Shown here: piece by piece, positions 26,521 through 35,737 of the stretch
Position numbering within the stretch: the stretch's first letter is position 1
Layout: every line of letters starts with the position of its first letter
Origin: Lachnospiraceae bacterium
GTDB lineage: Bacteria > Bacillota > Clostridia > Lachnospirales > Lachnospiraceae
Direction of reading: 5' to 3'
NCBI GenBank assembly: GCA_016280395.1
Contig: JAEEGQ010000005.1
Location: forward strand, 1 to 54,500
Length of the DNA: 54,500 nt
Notes under the pieces: model-generated
Database searches by the model: none
What the model saw: only the letters and a program-made list of their open reading frames with translations
Told to the model about the DNA's origin: nothing
Translations under genes and position numbers: made by a program

Positions 26521-27803
26521 TGAGAGAAGAGATCAGAAAACGATATATGGATGCAGGCATCTCAAAACAGGTGCTCGATTTCTGCATAGAAGTGGAAGAC
26601 AGTCTTTTGGCACGTTTTAAGAGCCTTGATGAGACAACGGAATTTAACCAGATGAAGGTTATCGAGGCGATGAACAGGAACAGGGTAAGCGCCGCCCATA
26701 TGCAGGATTCGACAGGCTATGGCTATGACGATATCGGCAGGGACACTCTTGAAGCGGTCTATGCGGATGTCTTTAAGACAGACGGAGCGCTTGTAAGACC
26801 CGCCATCACCTGCGGGACACATGCCCTTGCCCTTTCTCTCTTTGCGCTCTTAAGGCCTGGCGATGAGCTTCTTGCGCCTGCGGGAAAGCCGTATGACACT
26901 CTTGACAATGTTATCGGGATAAATCCGACGATGGGATCGCTTGCGGAATACGGGATCACTTACAGGCAGGTCGACCTTATTGACGGAGAGTTCGACTTCG
27001 AAGGAATAAGGGCCGCGATCAACGATAAAACAAAGCTTGTGGAGATACAGCGCTCGAAAGGGTATGACACACGGCCGACTTTTTCCTGTGAAAAGATAGG
27101 AGAACTGATAAGGTTCATAAAGGGCATAAAGCCGGATGTTATCTGCATGGTGGACAACTGCTACGGCGAATTTACCGAAATACACGAGCCCACAGAGTTT
27201 GGCGCCGATCTTTGCGTCGGTTCACTCATCAAGAATCCGGGCGGCGGGCTCGCTCCGATAGGAGGCTATATCGCAGGCCGTGAGGACATAATAAAGAACT
27301 GTGCCTACAGGCTTACCGCACCCGGACTCGGGGCGGAGGTAGGAGCTTCGCTTTCTGTAAACAGGTTGTTTTATGAAGGGCTCTTTCTTGCTCCTTCTGT
27401 TACGACAGCGGCCCTTAAAGGTGCCATTTTTGCAGCTTCCGTTTTTGAAAAGCTCGGATTTAAGGTGGTCCCTTCCTCAAAAGAGGAGAGATACGACATC
27501 ATACAGTCGGTAGTGCTTGGAAGCGAAGCCGGTATGAGGGCTTTTTGTCTTGGAATCCAGCAGGCAGCGCCTGTTGACGGGTTCGTGACACCGGAACCCT
27601 GGGATATGCCGGGCTACAACGACAAGGTCATCATGGCCGCGGGCGCGTTTATCCAGGGCTCTTCAATAGAGCTTTCTGCAGACGGCCCGATACGCCCGCC
27701 TTATGCCGTATATTTCCAGGGCGGACTTACCTATCAGCATGCAAAATACGGCATAATGCAGGCTCTTCAAAAAATGTTTGAAAAAGGTCTGGTTAATCTT
27801 TAA
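26520..27803 (+). CDS. Methionine gamma-lyase / aluminium resistance family PLP protein (YnbB-like)
   Basis: A 427-residue fold-type I PLP enzyme of the family annotated as aluminium resistance protein or methionine gamma-lyase family (YnbB in Bacillus). The PLP-binding Lys is in GSLIKNPGGGLAPIGGYIAG (about residue 238), and the VDNCYGEF segment fits the cofactor-contacting Asp. Substrate specificity cannot be read. It is coupled to miaA by a one-base stop/start overlap, as in many Clostridia. Confidence 0.88.
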   Translation: MREEIRKRYMDAGISKQVLDFCIEVEDSLLARFKSLDETTEFNQMKVIEAMNRNRVSAAHMQDSTGYGYDDIGRDTLEAVYADVFKTDGALVRPAITCGTHALALSLFALLRPGDELLAPAGKPYDTLDNVIGINPTMGSLAEYGITYRQVDLIDGEFDFEGIRAAINDKTKLVEIQRSKGYDTRPTFSCEKIGELIRFIKGIKPDVICMVDNCYGEFTEIHEPTEFGADLCVGSLIKNPGGGLAPIGGYIAGREDIIKNCAYRLTAPGLGAEVGASLSVNRLFYEGLFLAPSVTTAALKGAIFAASVFEKLGFKVVPSSKEERYDIIQSVVLGSEAGMRAFCLGIQQAAPVDGFVTPEPWDMPGYNDKVIMAAGAFIQGSSIELSADGPIRPPYAVYFQGGLTYQHAKYGIMQALQKMFEKGLVNL

Positions 27804-27880
27804 AATCATTTCACAAACGAAAAGTTTTGTGTTATTATTAGTTAGATAATGACTTTGTTCTCCGGGAGAGAAGGAGTCAA

Positions 27881-28606
27881 ATGATAAAAGATGCAAAATG
27901 TATCACCGTAAAGGAGCTTCCTGTAACGGAAAGACCTTACGAAAAATGCGAGCTCTACGGAGCGGAAGCACTCACGGACACCGAGCTTCTGGCAGTAATC
28001 CTGCGTACCGGAAGAAAAGGGGAGAGATCAACGGATCTTGCAAGACGGATACTCATGTTCCCCGATGATTCCGGCAACATCACCTCACTAGATCATTTAA
28101 GTATTGACGAGCTTAAACAGATCAACGGGGTGGGAAGGGTAAAGGCGATCCAGATAAAATGCGCCGCAGAGCTTGGACGGCGCATAGCGGCGGGGCAAAG
28201 ACGCGAAGTCTTAAATGCCTTTGATCCGCAGTCTGTTGCCGGTTATTACCGGTACAAGATCGGACATCTTGAAAAAGAGACCGTAATGCTCCTGCATGCA
28301 GATTCAAAGGGGCGTATCTTTTACGAAGAACGCCTGTCGGTCGGCACAGTGGACTGTTCGCTGGTGTCACCGAGAGAGATATTTGTTTCGGCACTTGCAA
28401 AAAAGTCCGTGAATATTTTTCTTCTGCACAATCATCCAAGCGGCGATCCCACGCCGAGCCACGAGGACTGTCTTGTGACCGAAAGAGTGGCTGAAGCGGG
28501 AAAGCTCATAGGAATAAAGCTTCTCGATCATATAATTATCGGGGACAGGTCCTATGTGAGCTTCAGGGAACTGGGCATTTCATGCTGCTGTTCCGCAGAA
28601 AAGTGA
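27881..28606 (+). CDS. radC: RadC family protein (JAMM/MPN domain)
   Basis: A 241-residue RadC homologue. The N-terminal helix-hairpin-helix part contains the INGVGRVKA motif. The MPN/JAMM zinc domain shows LLHNHPSGDPTPSHED, with both metal-ligand His residues and the Asp. Its role is unclear despite its name. The 77-bp gap upstream contains a weak hairpin (CACAAA/TTTGTG) and AT-rich sequence; a promoter such as TTTCAC-18-TATTAT is possible but not convincing. SD GGGAGAGAAGGAG precedes the ATG. radC before mreB is widely conserved. Confidence 0.95.
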   Translation: MIKDAKCITVKELPVTERPYEKCELYGAEALTDTELLAVILRTGRKGERSTDLARRILMFPDDSGNITSLDHLSIDELKQINGVGRVKAIQIKCAAELGRRIAAGQRREVLNAFDPQSVAGYYRYKIGHLEKETVMLLHADSKGRIFYEERLSVGTVDCSLVSPREIFVSALAKKSVNIFLLHNHPSGDPTPSHEDCLVTERVAEAGKLIGIKLLDHIIIGDRSYVSFRELGISCCCSAEK

Positions 28607-28654
28607 AATGCCGATAATACGGGCCGGGAGCCCGAAAACGAGGGGGAAAACAAT

Positions 28655-29683
28655 ATGTCATCCAGACTCTTTGGAATCGACTTCGGTACGAGCGAGATCA
28701 AAGTATGTAAGAAAAAAGAAGGCGTGATCTACGATTCAAAAAACATCATCGCGGTACAGGGCGACGGAAAGATCATGGCTATAGGCGATGAGGCATTCGA
28801 TATGCTCGGAAAGACACCTGCGGGCATCACAGTGAGCTATCCCGTGAAGAACGGTGTTATCGCGGATATCGACAATATGCTTGCACTCCTGAACTGCATA
28901 ATAGACAGGATCGAAGCCAAATACGGCAAGGTTACGGGCGGTGAATTCATCGTTGCCGCACCCACGGATATAACGGAAGTTGAAAAGCGTGCTTTCGTTG
29001 ACCTTGTTGCGCGTTCAAATGCCAAGACAAAGAAGATAAAGATAGTTGAAAAGCCTATCGCAGATGCGCTCGGAGCAGGGCTTGACGTTACAAACGCAAA
29101 CGGTGTAATGATCGTTGACATCGGCGCCGATACAACCGAGATCTCGGTACTTTCCCTTGGCGGCATCGTACTCAGCCGTCTTGTCACCGTAGGCGGGAAC
29201 ATGTTTGATGAAGCGATCATTACAAATGTCCGCAAGCACTACAACCTGCTCATCGGAAACAAGACAGCGGAACAGATCAAGAAAGAACTTGCATGTGCGG
29301 TAATGCCCGAAAACAGCAAGTCCATCAATGTTTTCGGACGTGATATCGTAACAGGTCTTCCCGTTGAGAAGGAGATCACTGCCGAATTCGTTTATGAATC
29401 GATAAAAGAGCATCTTTCGACGATAGTTGACGCTATCCGTATTGTGCTCGAGAAGACTCCTCCCGAAATATCCGCGGATATCATTGACGGCGGTATCTAT
29501 GTGACCGGCGGTTCCGCAAATATCACCGATATCAAGAAGCTGTTCGCACAGGAAACAGAACTTGATATAAATGTTGTGCCCAATCCCGGCAACAGCGTTG
29601 CGCTCGGTATCGAACGCATCCTTGAGGATTCGAAGCTCAATGTGCTCGCGGCTCCTCTTAAACAGAATCTTTTTGGCTATTGA
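28655..29683 (+). CDS. mreB: Rod-shape-determining protein MreB
   Basis: An actin-like filament protein that positions wall synthesis; 342 residues, normal length. Phosphate 1 is FGIDFGTSEIKV (near residue 6), phosphate 2 is VDIGADTTEISVLS (about 152), and the adenosine motif is YVTGGSANI (about 286). It is followed 12 bp later by mreC. Confidence 0.95.
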   Translation: MSSRLFGIDFGTSEIKVCKKKEGVIYDSKNIIAVQGDGKIMAIGDEAFDMLGKTPAGITVSYPVKNGVIADIDNMLALLNCIIDRIEAKYGKVTGGEFIVAAPTDITEVEKRAFVDLVARSNAKTKKIKIVEKPIADALGAGLDVTNANGVMIVDIGADTTEISVLSLGGIVLSRLVTVGGNMFDEAIITNVRKHYNLLIGNKTAEQIKKELACAVMPENSKSINVFGRDIVTGLPVEKEITAEFVYESIKEHLSTIVDAIRIVLEKTPPEISADIIDGGIYVTGGSANITDIKKLFAQETELDINVVPNPGNSVALGIERILEDSKLNVLAAPLKQNLFGY

Positions 29684-29695
29684 TGAGGTGTTTTA

Positions 29696-30544
29696 GTGGC
29701 ACGCCGTCGTGAAAAATATAAATTCAAACTGAGTTCGAAGTATATATTCATCGGTATCGCATTGCTGTGCTTTGTACTGTTTTTTGCTTCTTCGAGGTTT
29801 CCGCTCTATACCTACGGAATAAGGACGCTGGCCGCAAGCTTTGTTACTCCTATGCAGAACGGGATAAACAAGTTTGGAAGGTCTGTTTACAGCAGGCTCA
29901 CAAATCTTGCCGAGATCAACTCACTGATAGAGCAGAACGAACAGCTTAAGGCGGAGCTTGACGATCTTAAGATGGAGTACGATATGCTCCTTCGTGACAA
30001 CAACGAGCTTGACGAGTACAGAACGCTTTACGAACTTGACAGGAAATACATACAGTACCCCAAGGTTGCAGCGCGCATAATAAGCCGCGATTCAAACAGC
30101 TTTTACAGTACTTTCACCGTAGACAAAGGCGCTAACCAGGGGATAGCCGAGGGCATGAACGTTCTTGCGGGCAACGGTCTCTGCGGCATCGTGTACGAGG
30201 TTTATACCGATTCTGCAAAGGTCAGGTCGATAATCGACGATACCGCTGCTTTGAGCGGGATGTCCCTTAAATCCTCGGATACCTGCATGGTCACCGGCAA
30301 TCTTGCAGAGCTTCTTGAAAAGGGCTATATCGATATTTCCATGATATCCCTGAATGCCCAGCTTGAAGAAAACACCGCGATAGTGACTTCCCATATAAGC
30401 GACAAGTTCCATCAGGGCATACTTGTAGGATATGCAGTCAATATCGAGCTTGATCCGAGTGAAATGTCACGCAGGGCAAAGCTTATACCGGCAGTAGATT
30501 TCGAGCATCTTGAAACGGTGCTCATAATTACCAAGATGAAGTAA
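29696..30544 (+). CDS. mreC: Rod-shape-determining protein MreC
   Basis: Links MreB to the periplasmic-face wall machinery; 282 residues. A basic N-terminus precedes one membrane helix (about residues 17-36), a coiled coil (about 70-100, NSLIEQNEQLKAELDDLKM), and the extracytoplasmic beta-barrel domain with VDKGANQGIAEGMNVL (about 140). The GTG start at 29696 follows GAGGTG. Confidence 0.94.
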   Translation: MARRREKYKFKLSSKYIFIGIALLCFVLFFASSRFPLYTYGIRTLAASFVTPMQNGINKFGRSVYSRLTNLAEINSLIEQNEQLKAELDDLKMEYDMLLRDNNELDEYRTLYELDRKYIQYPKVAARIISRDSNSFYSTFTVDKGANQGIAEGMNVLAGNGLCGIVYEVYTDSAKVRSIIDDTAALSGMSLKSSDTCMVTGNLAELLEKGYIDISMISLNAQLEENTAIVTSHISDKFHQGILVGYAVNIELDPSEMSRRAKLIPAVDFEHLETVLIITKMK

Positions 30545-30550
30545 GTATAG

Positions 30551-31054
30551 ATGAAACTGATCAGGTTTTTTATTATCTCAATCGAAATATTGCTTTTGTA
30601 TGTTGTGCAGAATATATGCTCCATCAATCTGCCTGCGGGGAACATAATCCCCGATATGCTGATGGTCATCGTGTGCGGGACGGCTTACATGTTCGGTTCC
30701 ACATCGGGCACGGTCTACGGCTTTATGTCCGGGCTGCTGATAGATATTTCAGCGGGTTCAAGCCTTGGTTTTGCAGCTTTTATTTTCGCTCTTACAGGCT
30801 TTCTTGCAGGTTTTGCGAGAAAGTTTTATTCAAGGAGCAATTACGTAATACCGCTTGCAATGACCGCTGCCGGCGAATTTGTGTATCTGACCCTTTATTA
30901 TGTTGCGAATTTCATCTTGAAGGGCAGGCACGACTATCCGCTGATGGTAAAGAGTATCATCATGCCGAGAGTGACGTTTACGCTGCTCATCGGCTGTTTC
31001 CTGTATAAACTCTGTCAGCTCAGTGTTGATTTCACAAGAGTAGGAGAGAAATGA
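30551..31054 (+). CDS. mreD: Rod-shape-determining protein MreD
   Basis: A 167-residue integral membrane protein with about five hydrophobic segments, including NIIPDMLMVIVCGTAYMFG and the SGLLIDISAGSSLGF segment typical of MreD. It sits between mreC and pbp2, with a 4-bp overlap into pbp2 (ATGA), as expected for the elongasome operon. Confidence 0.92.
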   Translation: MKLIRFFIISIEILLLYVVQNICSINLPAGNIIPDMLMVIVCGTAYMFGSTSGTVYGFMSGLLIDISAGSSLGFAAFIFALTGFLAGFARKFYSRSNYVIPLAMTAAGEFVYLTLYYVANFILKGRHDYPLMVKSIIMPRVTFTLLIGCFLYKLCQLSVDFTRVGEK

Positions 31055-33951
31055 TCAAAAAGCTTCTTGGCTTGATCGCCAAAATATTTAATTCAAGAAT
31101 ATTGGTTATCATTCTCGTGTATATAGGCATGTTTTCCGTGCTTGCCGGGAGGATCCTGTCCGTGCAGGTCAAAGAGGTGGAAGTCGACGGTCAGCCCGTT
31201 ACCGAGCCTGTGTTTATGAAATACAGGGACATTAAGGCAACAAGGGGCAATATCTATGATGTGAACGGAAAGCTTCTCGCATACAATGTCATGAGTTATT
31301 CAGTCGTCATGGAGGACAGCGGACTGCTTCCCAAAAACAAAGACAAGAATGCCATGATATACAGGCTTCTCAAGATACTTGACGAGTTTGACACAAAGCT
31401 TGAGGTGCCGTTCGGGCTTGACCTTAAAGAAAACGGTGAGGTTGAGTTTAATGTTACCGGAAATGCCCTGCTCAGATTCAAGAAAAACCTCTACGGCAGA
31501 AAGTCCGTGAACGATCTGACCGAAGAAGAGGTCGCTGCGGATGCCGCGGCCGTGTATGAATTTATGAGACACGGTTCAAAAAGCGCTGTCATGTTTGGTG
31601 TTTCGGATGACTATGCGCCTGAAGACGCATTCAGGATAACCGCGATAAGATATAACATTTTCTCAAATGTTTCCGGAACGCAGTTTACGATCGCATCTGA
31701 TATCGATGAATATCTTGCGGTTGCCATAATGGAGAACGGGTCCATGCTGCCCGGTGTAGAGGTCAAGCAGACTCTTTCGCGCGTTTATAACGAAAGCTTT
31801 TATATGGCTCATATAGTGGGCTACACCGGCACCATCAATACTGAGGAGATGGAAAGCCTAAACCATGAGCTCATAGCCCGCTACGGACTTTCCGTTGAAG
31901 AACAGGAGGACGCAAAAGGCGTTTCGATCCTTTATAATTCAAGTGATGTCATCGGAAAGACCGGTATAGAAAAGTCCATGCAGGAGGTGCTTGCAGGCAC
32001 CAAAGGGACAAGCAATCTTACGGTCAACAAGGCCGGAAGGATACTTACTTCAAAGCCGAACAGCAGCCCGTCTGCCGGAAATGATGTATATCTTACGATA
32101 GATACGGATCTCCAGAAGGCCTGCTACCATATACTTGAGAGAAACCTTGCGGGTATTCTCATAAGCAAGCTCACGCCCAATCTTGACTACGGTCAGAAAG
32201 GCAAGAGTGCCAGCAAGATACTGATCCCTATCTATGAGGTGTATTATGCGCTGATAGATAACGGTATAATCAATATTTCACACTTCTCTGAGGATGATGC
32301 CACAGCTGTAGAACGCAAGGTACAGGATATTTATGATACCTACAAAACAAAGCTCGTCTCAAAGCTTAAGGAGATACTTGCCGTTGACAGCGAGACCGTA
32401 AACGGCAAGACCACGGAAGAACAGCAGGATTATCTTGAATTTATCTTTGAAAAGACAAAATCCTACGGGCTTTTGCCGGCAGAAAATGTGGACACCGTAG
32501 ATCCTACCTACAAGGATTATGCCGCAGGCAAGATAAGCATGAGCAGGCTGTTCAGATATGCTTTTACAAAAAACTGGATGGATACAAGTTCCTATTCGGC
32601 CGCTCATGATTATTATTCGATCTCGGAACTGTATGCGATGTTCCTTGACAACCTTTTCGGAAGACTTGAAAACGACAAGGATTTCAAGGAAAAGGTCTAC
32701 AGAACGCTGATATTTAATTATACGCTTTCGGGACGCGATATCTGCATACTGCTGTTTGACCAGGATATCATCAAATACGACGAACAGCGCTATAATTCGC
32801 TTAAGAACGGGCGCATTTCGGCATATAATTTTATGCGCGAGCTGATCTACAACATTGAGATCACTCCCGGACAGCTCGGGCTTACACCCTGCAGCGGCTC
32901 GATCGTTATCACGGATACAAAGACGGGACGGGTAAAGGCGCTTGTAAGTTATCCGAGTTATGATAACAATAAGCTTGCAAATAAGATCGATTTCGATTAT
33001 TATTCAAGTCTGCTGGAGATGAATTCGACGCCGCTTGTCAACAGGCCGACACTTCTGCAGACGACCACGGGTTCAACCTTCAAACCGCTGTCGGGTCTGA
33101 TGGGAATGGCTGAAGGAGTTATCTCGAGCTATACAAAGATACTTGACAAAACGACCTTCGAATCGGTTGTGCCTTCACCGAGATGCTGGATATACCCGTG
33201 GACACACGGCTCATTAAATGTTACGGAAGCCATAATGCACTCCTGCAACTATTTCTTCTTTGAAGTCGGTTACAGGCTCATGAACAACAAAGACGGCACC
33301 TACAGCGACTCGACGGGTATAAAGAAGATCCGCAATTACGCTACATTGTTCGGTTTCGGACAGCGTACCGGAGTAGAGATATCGGAAGCGATGCCTGTCA
33401 TTTCAAACAATGACGCCGTGCGTACGGCCATCGGATACGGTCATTCCTTTGCGCCGGTGCAGATCTCAAGGTATATCACCGCCGTTGCGAACAAAGGGCA
33501 GGTATTTAACCTTACATTGCTTGATTCGGTAAAGAACAGTATCGGTGAGGTCATTTCAAAAAAAGAGCCTTCCGTACTTAACGATCTTTCAAATACTTTT
33601 AACGATATTCAGTGGAATGCCGTAAGAAGCGGTATGTGGAGGGTAATAAACACCAATGTGGACGGCTTTGATACCGTTTATAAGACATTAAGCGTACAGG
33701 TGGCCGGAAAGACCGGTACCGCGCAGGTTTCGGACTCGATCCCGAGCCATGTGCTCTTTGTTTCATTTGCACCTTACAACAATCCCGAGATAAGCGTGAC
33801 GGTAGTTATACCGAACGGCTTCCAGTCCGCGAATGCGGCTCTTGTTGCAAGGGAAGTTTACGGCTATTATTTTGACGGTGAAGATGCTGCGGCGCTCCTT
33901 AGCGGCAATGTACACGCAAGCACCGCCACAAGCATAAATGTATCAGACTGA
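31051..33951 (+). CDS. mrdA: Penicillin-binding protein 2 (elongasome transpeptidase) with a large insert
   Basis: A class B PBP that cross-links peptidoglycan during elongation with RodA. It has 966 residues, well above the usual 600-750. One N-terminal membrane helix (about 15-37), then the pedestal domain with IKATRGNIYDVNGKLLAYN (about 61). The transpeptidase motifs are STFKPL (SxxK, about 673), SCN (about 731) and KTGTAQ (about 887). The extra length lies mainly between LTIDTDLQKACYHI (about 348) and GSIVITDTKTGRVKALVSYP (about 615), two segments that are nearly adjacent in typical PBP2. The insert is hydrophilic and largely helical by eye. Confidence 0.93.
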   Translation: MIKKLLGLIAKIFNSRILVIILVYIGMFSVLAGRILSVQVKEVEVDGQPVTEPVFMKYRDIKATRGNIYDVNGKLLAYNVMSYSVVMEDSGLLPKNKDKNAMIYRLLKILDEFDTKLEVPFGLDLKENGEVEFNVTGNALLRFKKNLYGRKSVNDLTEEEVAADAAAVYEFMRHGSKSAVMFGVSDDYAPEDAFRITAIRYNIFSNVSGTQFTIASDIDEYLAVAIMENGSMLPGVEVKQTLSRVYNESFYMAHIVGYTGTINTEEMESLNHELIARYGLSVEEQEDAKGVSILYNSSDVIGKTGIEKSMQEVLAGTKGTSNLTVNKAGRILTSKPNSSPSAGNDVYLTIDTDLQKACYHILERNLAGILISKLTPNLDYGQKGKSASKILIPIYEVYYALIDNGIINISHFSEDDATAVERKVQDIYDTYKTKLVSKLKEILAVDSETVNGKTTEEQQDYLEFIFEKTKSYGLLPAENVDTVDPTYKDYAAGKISMSRLFRYAFTKNWMDTSSYSAAHDYYSISELYAMFLDNLFGRLENDKDFKEKVYRTLIFNYTLSGRDICILLFDQDIIKYDEQRYNSLKNGRISAYNFMRELIYNIEITPGQLGLTPCSGSIVITDTKTGRVKALVSYPSYDNNKLANKIDFDYYSSLLEMNSTPLVNRPTLLQTTTGSTFKPLSGLMGMAEGVISSYTKILDKTTFESVVPSPRCWIYPWTHGSLNVTEAIMHSCNYFFFEVGYRLMNNKDGTYSDSTGIKKIRNYATLFGFGQRTGVEISEAMPVISNNDAVRTAIGYGHSFAPVQISRYITAVANKGQVFNLTLLDSVKNSIGEVISKKEPSVLNDLSNTFNDIQWNAVRSGMWRVINTNVDGFDTVYKTLSVQVAGKTGTAQVSDSIPSHVLFVSFAPYNNPEISVTVVIPNGFQSANAALVAREVYGYYFDGEDAAALLSGNVHASTATSINVSD

Positions 33952-33971
33952 TAATCTTTTTGGAGGCCCAC

Positions 33972-34658
33972 GTGGATCAATCAGTAGTAATAAAGGGTTT
34001 TAACAAAGGAATAATCGTAGTGCTCGATCCCACAAAGGATTACGGAACATTAAAAGAGCAGCTTGCGGTAAAGTTCAGGGAAAGCGCGAAGTTCCTCGGG
34101 AACGCCTCAATGGCGTTAAAGTTCGAAGGAATGAAGCTGGATGATGAACAGCAGCGTGAGATGATCGATATAATCACTACGGAGAGCAAGGTAAATGTCG
34201 CCTGCATACTTGGCGATGACCCTGAAAAAGAGGCAGGCTTTACCGCGGCATTCGCCGAAATGTCCGCCCAAACACCTCAGGCAAACCTTGTTCCGTCAGG
34301 TTTTAACGGCACTTTCTATAAAGGGAACCTTCGCTCGGGAATGGAAGAGATATTTGAAGGAAATGCCCTTATAATCGGGGATATCAATCCCGGTGCTTCC
34401 GTTACCGCGAAGGGAAGCATAATAGTACTCGGTTCTCTCAAAGGCACAGCCTTTGCAGGTTCCGAGGGTAATGAAAACGCATTTGTCCTGGCGCTCGATA
34501 TGGCACCGGTACAGATAAGGATCGCCGAAACGATTGCAAGGTCGCCGGATCACCCTGCAAAATCGGAACTGAAGGAACCGCAGATCGCGTTTCTCGAAGA
34601 CGGCGCCATTTATATTGAACCGGTAACCAAAAAAGTATTAAGTGAAAGAACAATTTAA
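33972..34658 (+). CDS. minC: Septum site-determining protein MinC
   Basis: An inhibitor of FtsZ polymerisation that blocks polar division. It has 228 residues from GTG 33972, which sits 5 nt after GGAGG; the frame also opens 12 bp earlier. The C-terminal beta-helix domain shows TFYKGNLRSGMEEIFEGNALIIGDINPGASVTAKG (read from about residue 114 on; quoted only as the region), with GSIIVLGSLKGTAFAG. It heads minCDE. Confidence 0.93.
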   Translation: MDQSVVIKGFNKGIIVVLDPTKDYGTLKEQLAVKFRESAKFLGNASMALKFEGMKLDDEQQREMIDIITTESKVNVACILGDDPEKEAGFTAAFAEMSAQTPQANLVPSGFNGTFYKGNLRSGMEEIFEGNALIIGDINPGASVTAKGSIIVLGSLKGTAFAGSEGNENAFVLALDMAPVQIRIAETIARSPDHPAKSELKEPQIAFLEDGAIYIEPVTKKVLSERTI

Positions 34659-34670
34659 GGAGGAGAAATA

Positions 34671-35456
34671 ATGGGAGAAGTAATAGTTGTAACTTCCGGA
34701 AAAGGCGGCGTCGGCAAGACCACCACAACGGCAAATGTCGGCACAGGCCTTGCAAAACTTGACAAAAAAGTCGTTCTTATCGACACGGATATAGGTCTTA
34801 GAAACCTCGATGTCGTTATGGGACTCGAGAACAGGATCGTGTACAATCTTGTTGATGTTGTTGAAGGCAACTGCAAGATCAAGCAGGCACTTATCAAGGA
34901 TAAGCGCTATAACACGCTCTACCTGCTCCCTTCGGCACAGACACGTGACAAATCCGCTGTAACACCCGAACAGATGCAGAGTCTCTGTGAAGCCTTAAGA
35001 GGAGAGTTCGATTATATCATTATCGACTGCCCCGCAGGTATCGAACAGGGCTTCAAGAACGCTATCGCAGGTGCCGACAGGGCCCTTGTCGTAACAACTC
35101 CGGAGGTTTCCGCAGTGCGTGACGCAGACCGTATCATCGGCCTTCTCGAAGCAAATGAGATGAAGAAGATCGACCTTATCGTAAACCGCCTGAGAGTAGA
35201 TCTTGTAAAACGCGGCGAGATGATGTCTTCCGCAGACGTTGAGGAAATACTTGCAGTCAACCTTATCGGTATCGTTCCGGATGACGAGAATATCGTTGTT
35301 TCCACTAACCAGGGCGAACCGCTTGTCGGAACCGACACCAAGGCAGGCACCGCTTATATGAACATCTGCAACAGGATCATAGGCGAAGATGTTCCGTTTA
35401 TGGATCTTACAGCAAAGAAAGGCTTCTTCAGCAGGCTTTTCGGTAAAAAGAATTAA
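34671..35456 (+). CDS. minD: Septum site-determining ATPase MinD
   Basis: A ParA-type ATPase that recruits MinC to the membrane; 261 residues. The deviant Walker A is TSGKGGVGKTTTTAN (residues 7-21), with DTDIGLRNLDVVMGLENR and DCPAGIEQGF (Walker B). The C-terminal KKGFFSRLFGKKN is the amphipathic membrane-targeting sequence. A strong AAGGAGGAG precedes the ATG. Confidence 0.98.
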   Translation: MGEVIVVTSGKGGVGKTTTTANVGTGLAKLDKKVVLIDTDIGLRNLDVVMGLENRIVYNLVDVVEGNCKIKQALIKDKRYNTLYLLPSAQTRDKSAVTPEQMQSLCEALRGEFDYIIIDCPAGIEQGFKNAIAGADRALVVTTPEVSAVRDADRIIGLLEANEMKKIDLIVNRLRVDLVKRGEMMSSADVEEILAVNLIGIVPDDENIVVSTNQGEPLVGTDTKAGTAYMNICNRIIGEDVPFMDLTAKKGFFSRLFGKKN

Positions 35457-35470
35457 GGAGGGGACAGATT

Positions 35471-35734
35471 ATGGGTTGGTTTGGTTTTAAGAAGAAATCA
35501 TCCGGAGATGTTGCAAAGAACCGCTTAAAGCTGGTTTTAAGCTCTGACAAGGCCGGCTGTTCCCCGGAGACAATGGAACAGATGAAGAATGAGATAATCC
35601 AGGTTATCTCCAAATATATCGATGTTGATACCGAAGGTCTTGAATTCAGGTTCAGGAACGAGGCCGACGGCTCCAATTCGCTCCTTGCGAACATTCCCAT
35701 TAAACAGCAGGCTAAGACCAGAAGAAGTTATTAA
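35471..35734 (+). CDS. minE: Cell division topological specificity factor MinE
   Basis: An 87-residue protein that drives release of MinD from the membrane. The N-terminal MGWFGFKKKS is a membrane-binding helix. The MinD-contact region is KNRLKLVLSSDKAGCSPETM, and the C-terminal topological domain includes VISKYIDVD. The presence of minE implies Min oscillation, unlike the DivIVA/MinJ system of Bacillus, although divIVA is also present at 40139. Confidence 0.96.
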   Translation: MGWFGFKKKSSGDVAKNRLKLVLSSDKAGCSPETMEQMKNEIIQVISKYIDVDTEGLEFRFRNEADGSNSLLANIPIKQQAKTRRSY

Positions 35735-35737
35735 AAG

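Noticed and set aside
27804-27880. Promoter and terminator before radC
   Set aside because: The hairpin is short and the -35/-10 pairs have poor sequence or spacing; not supportable.
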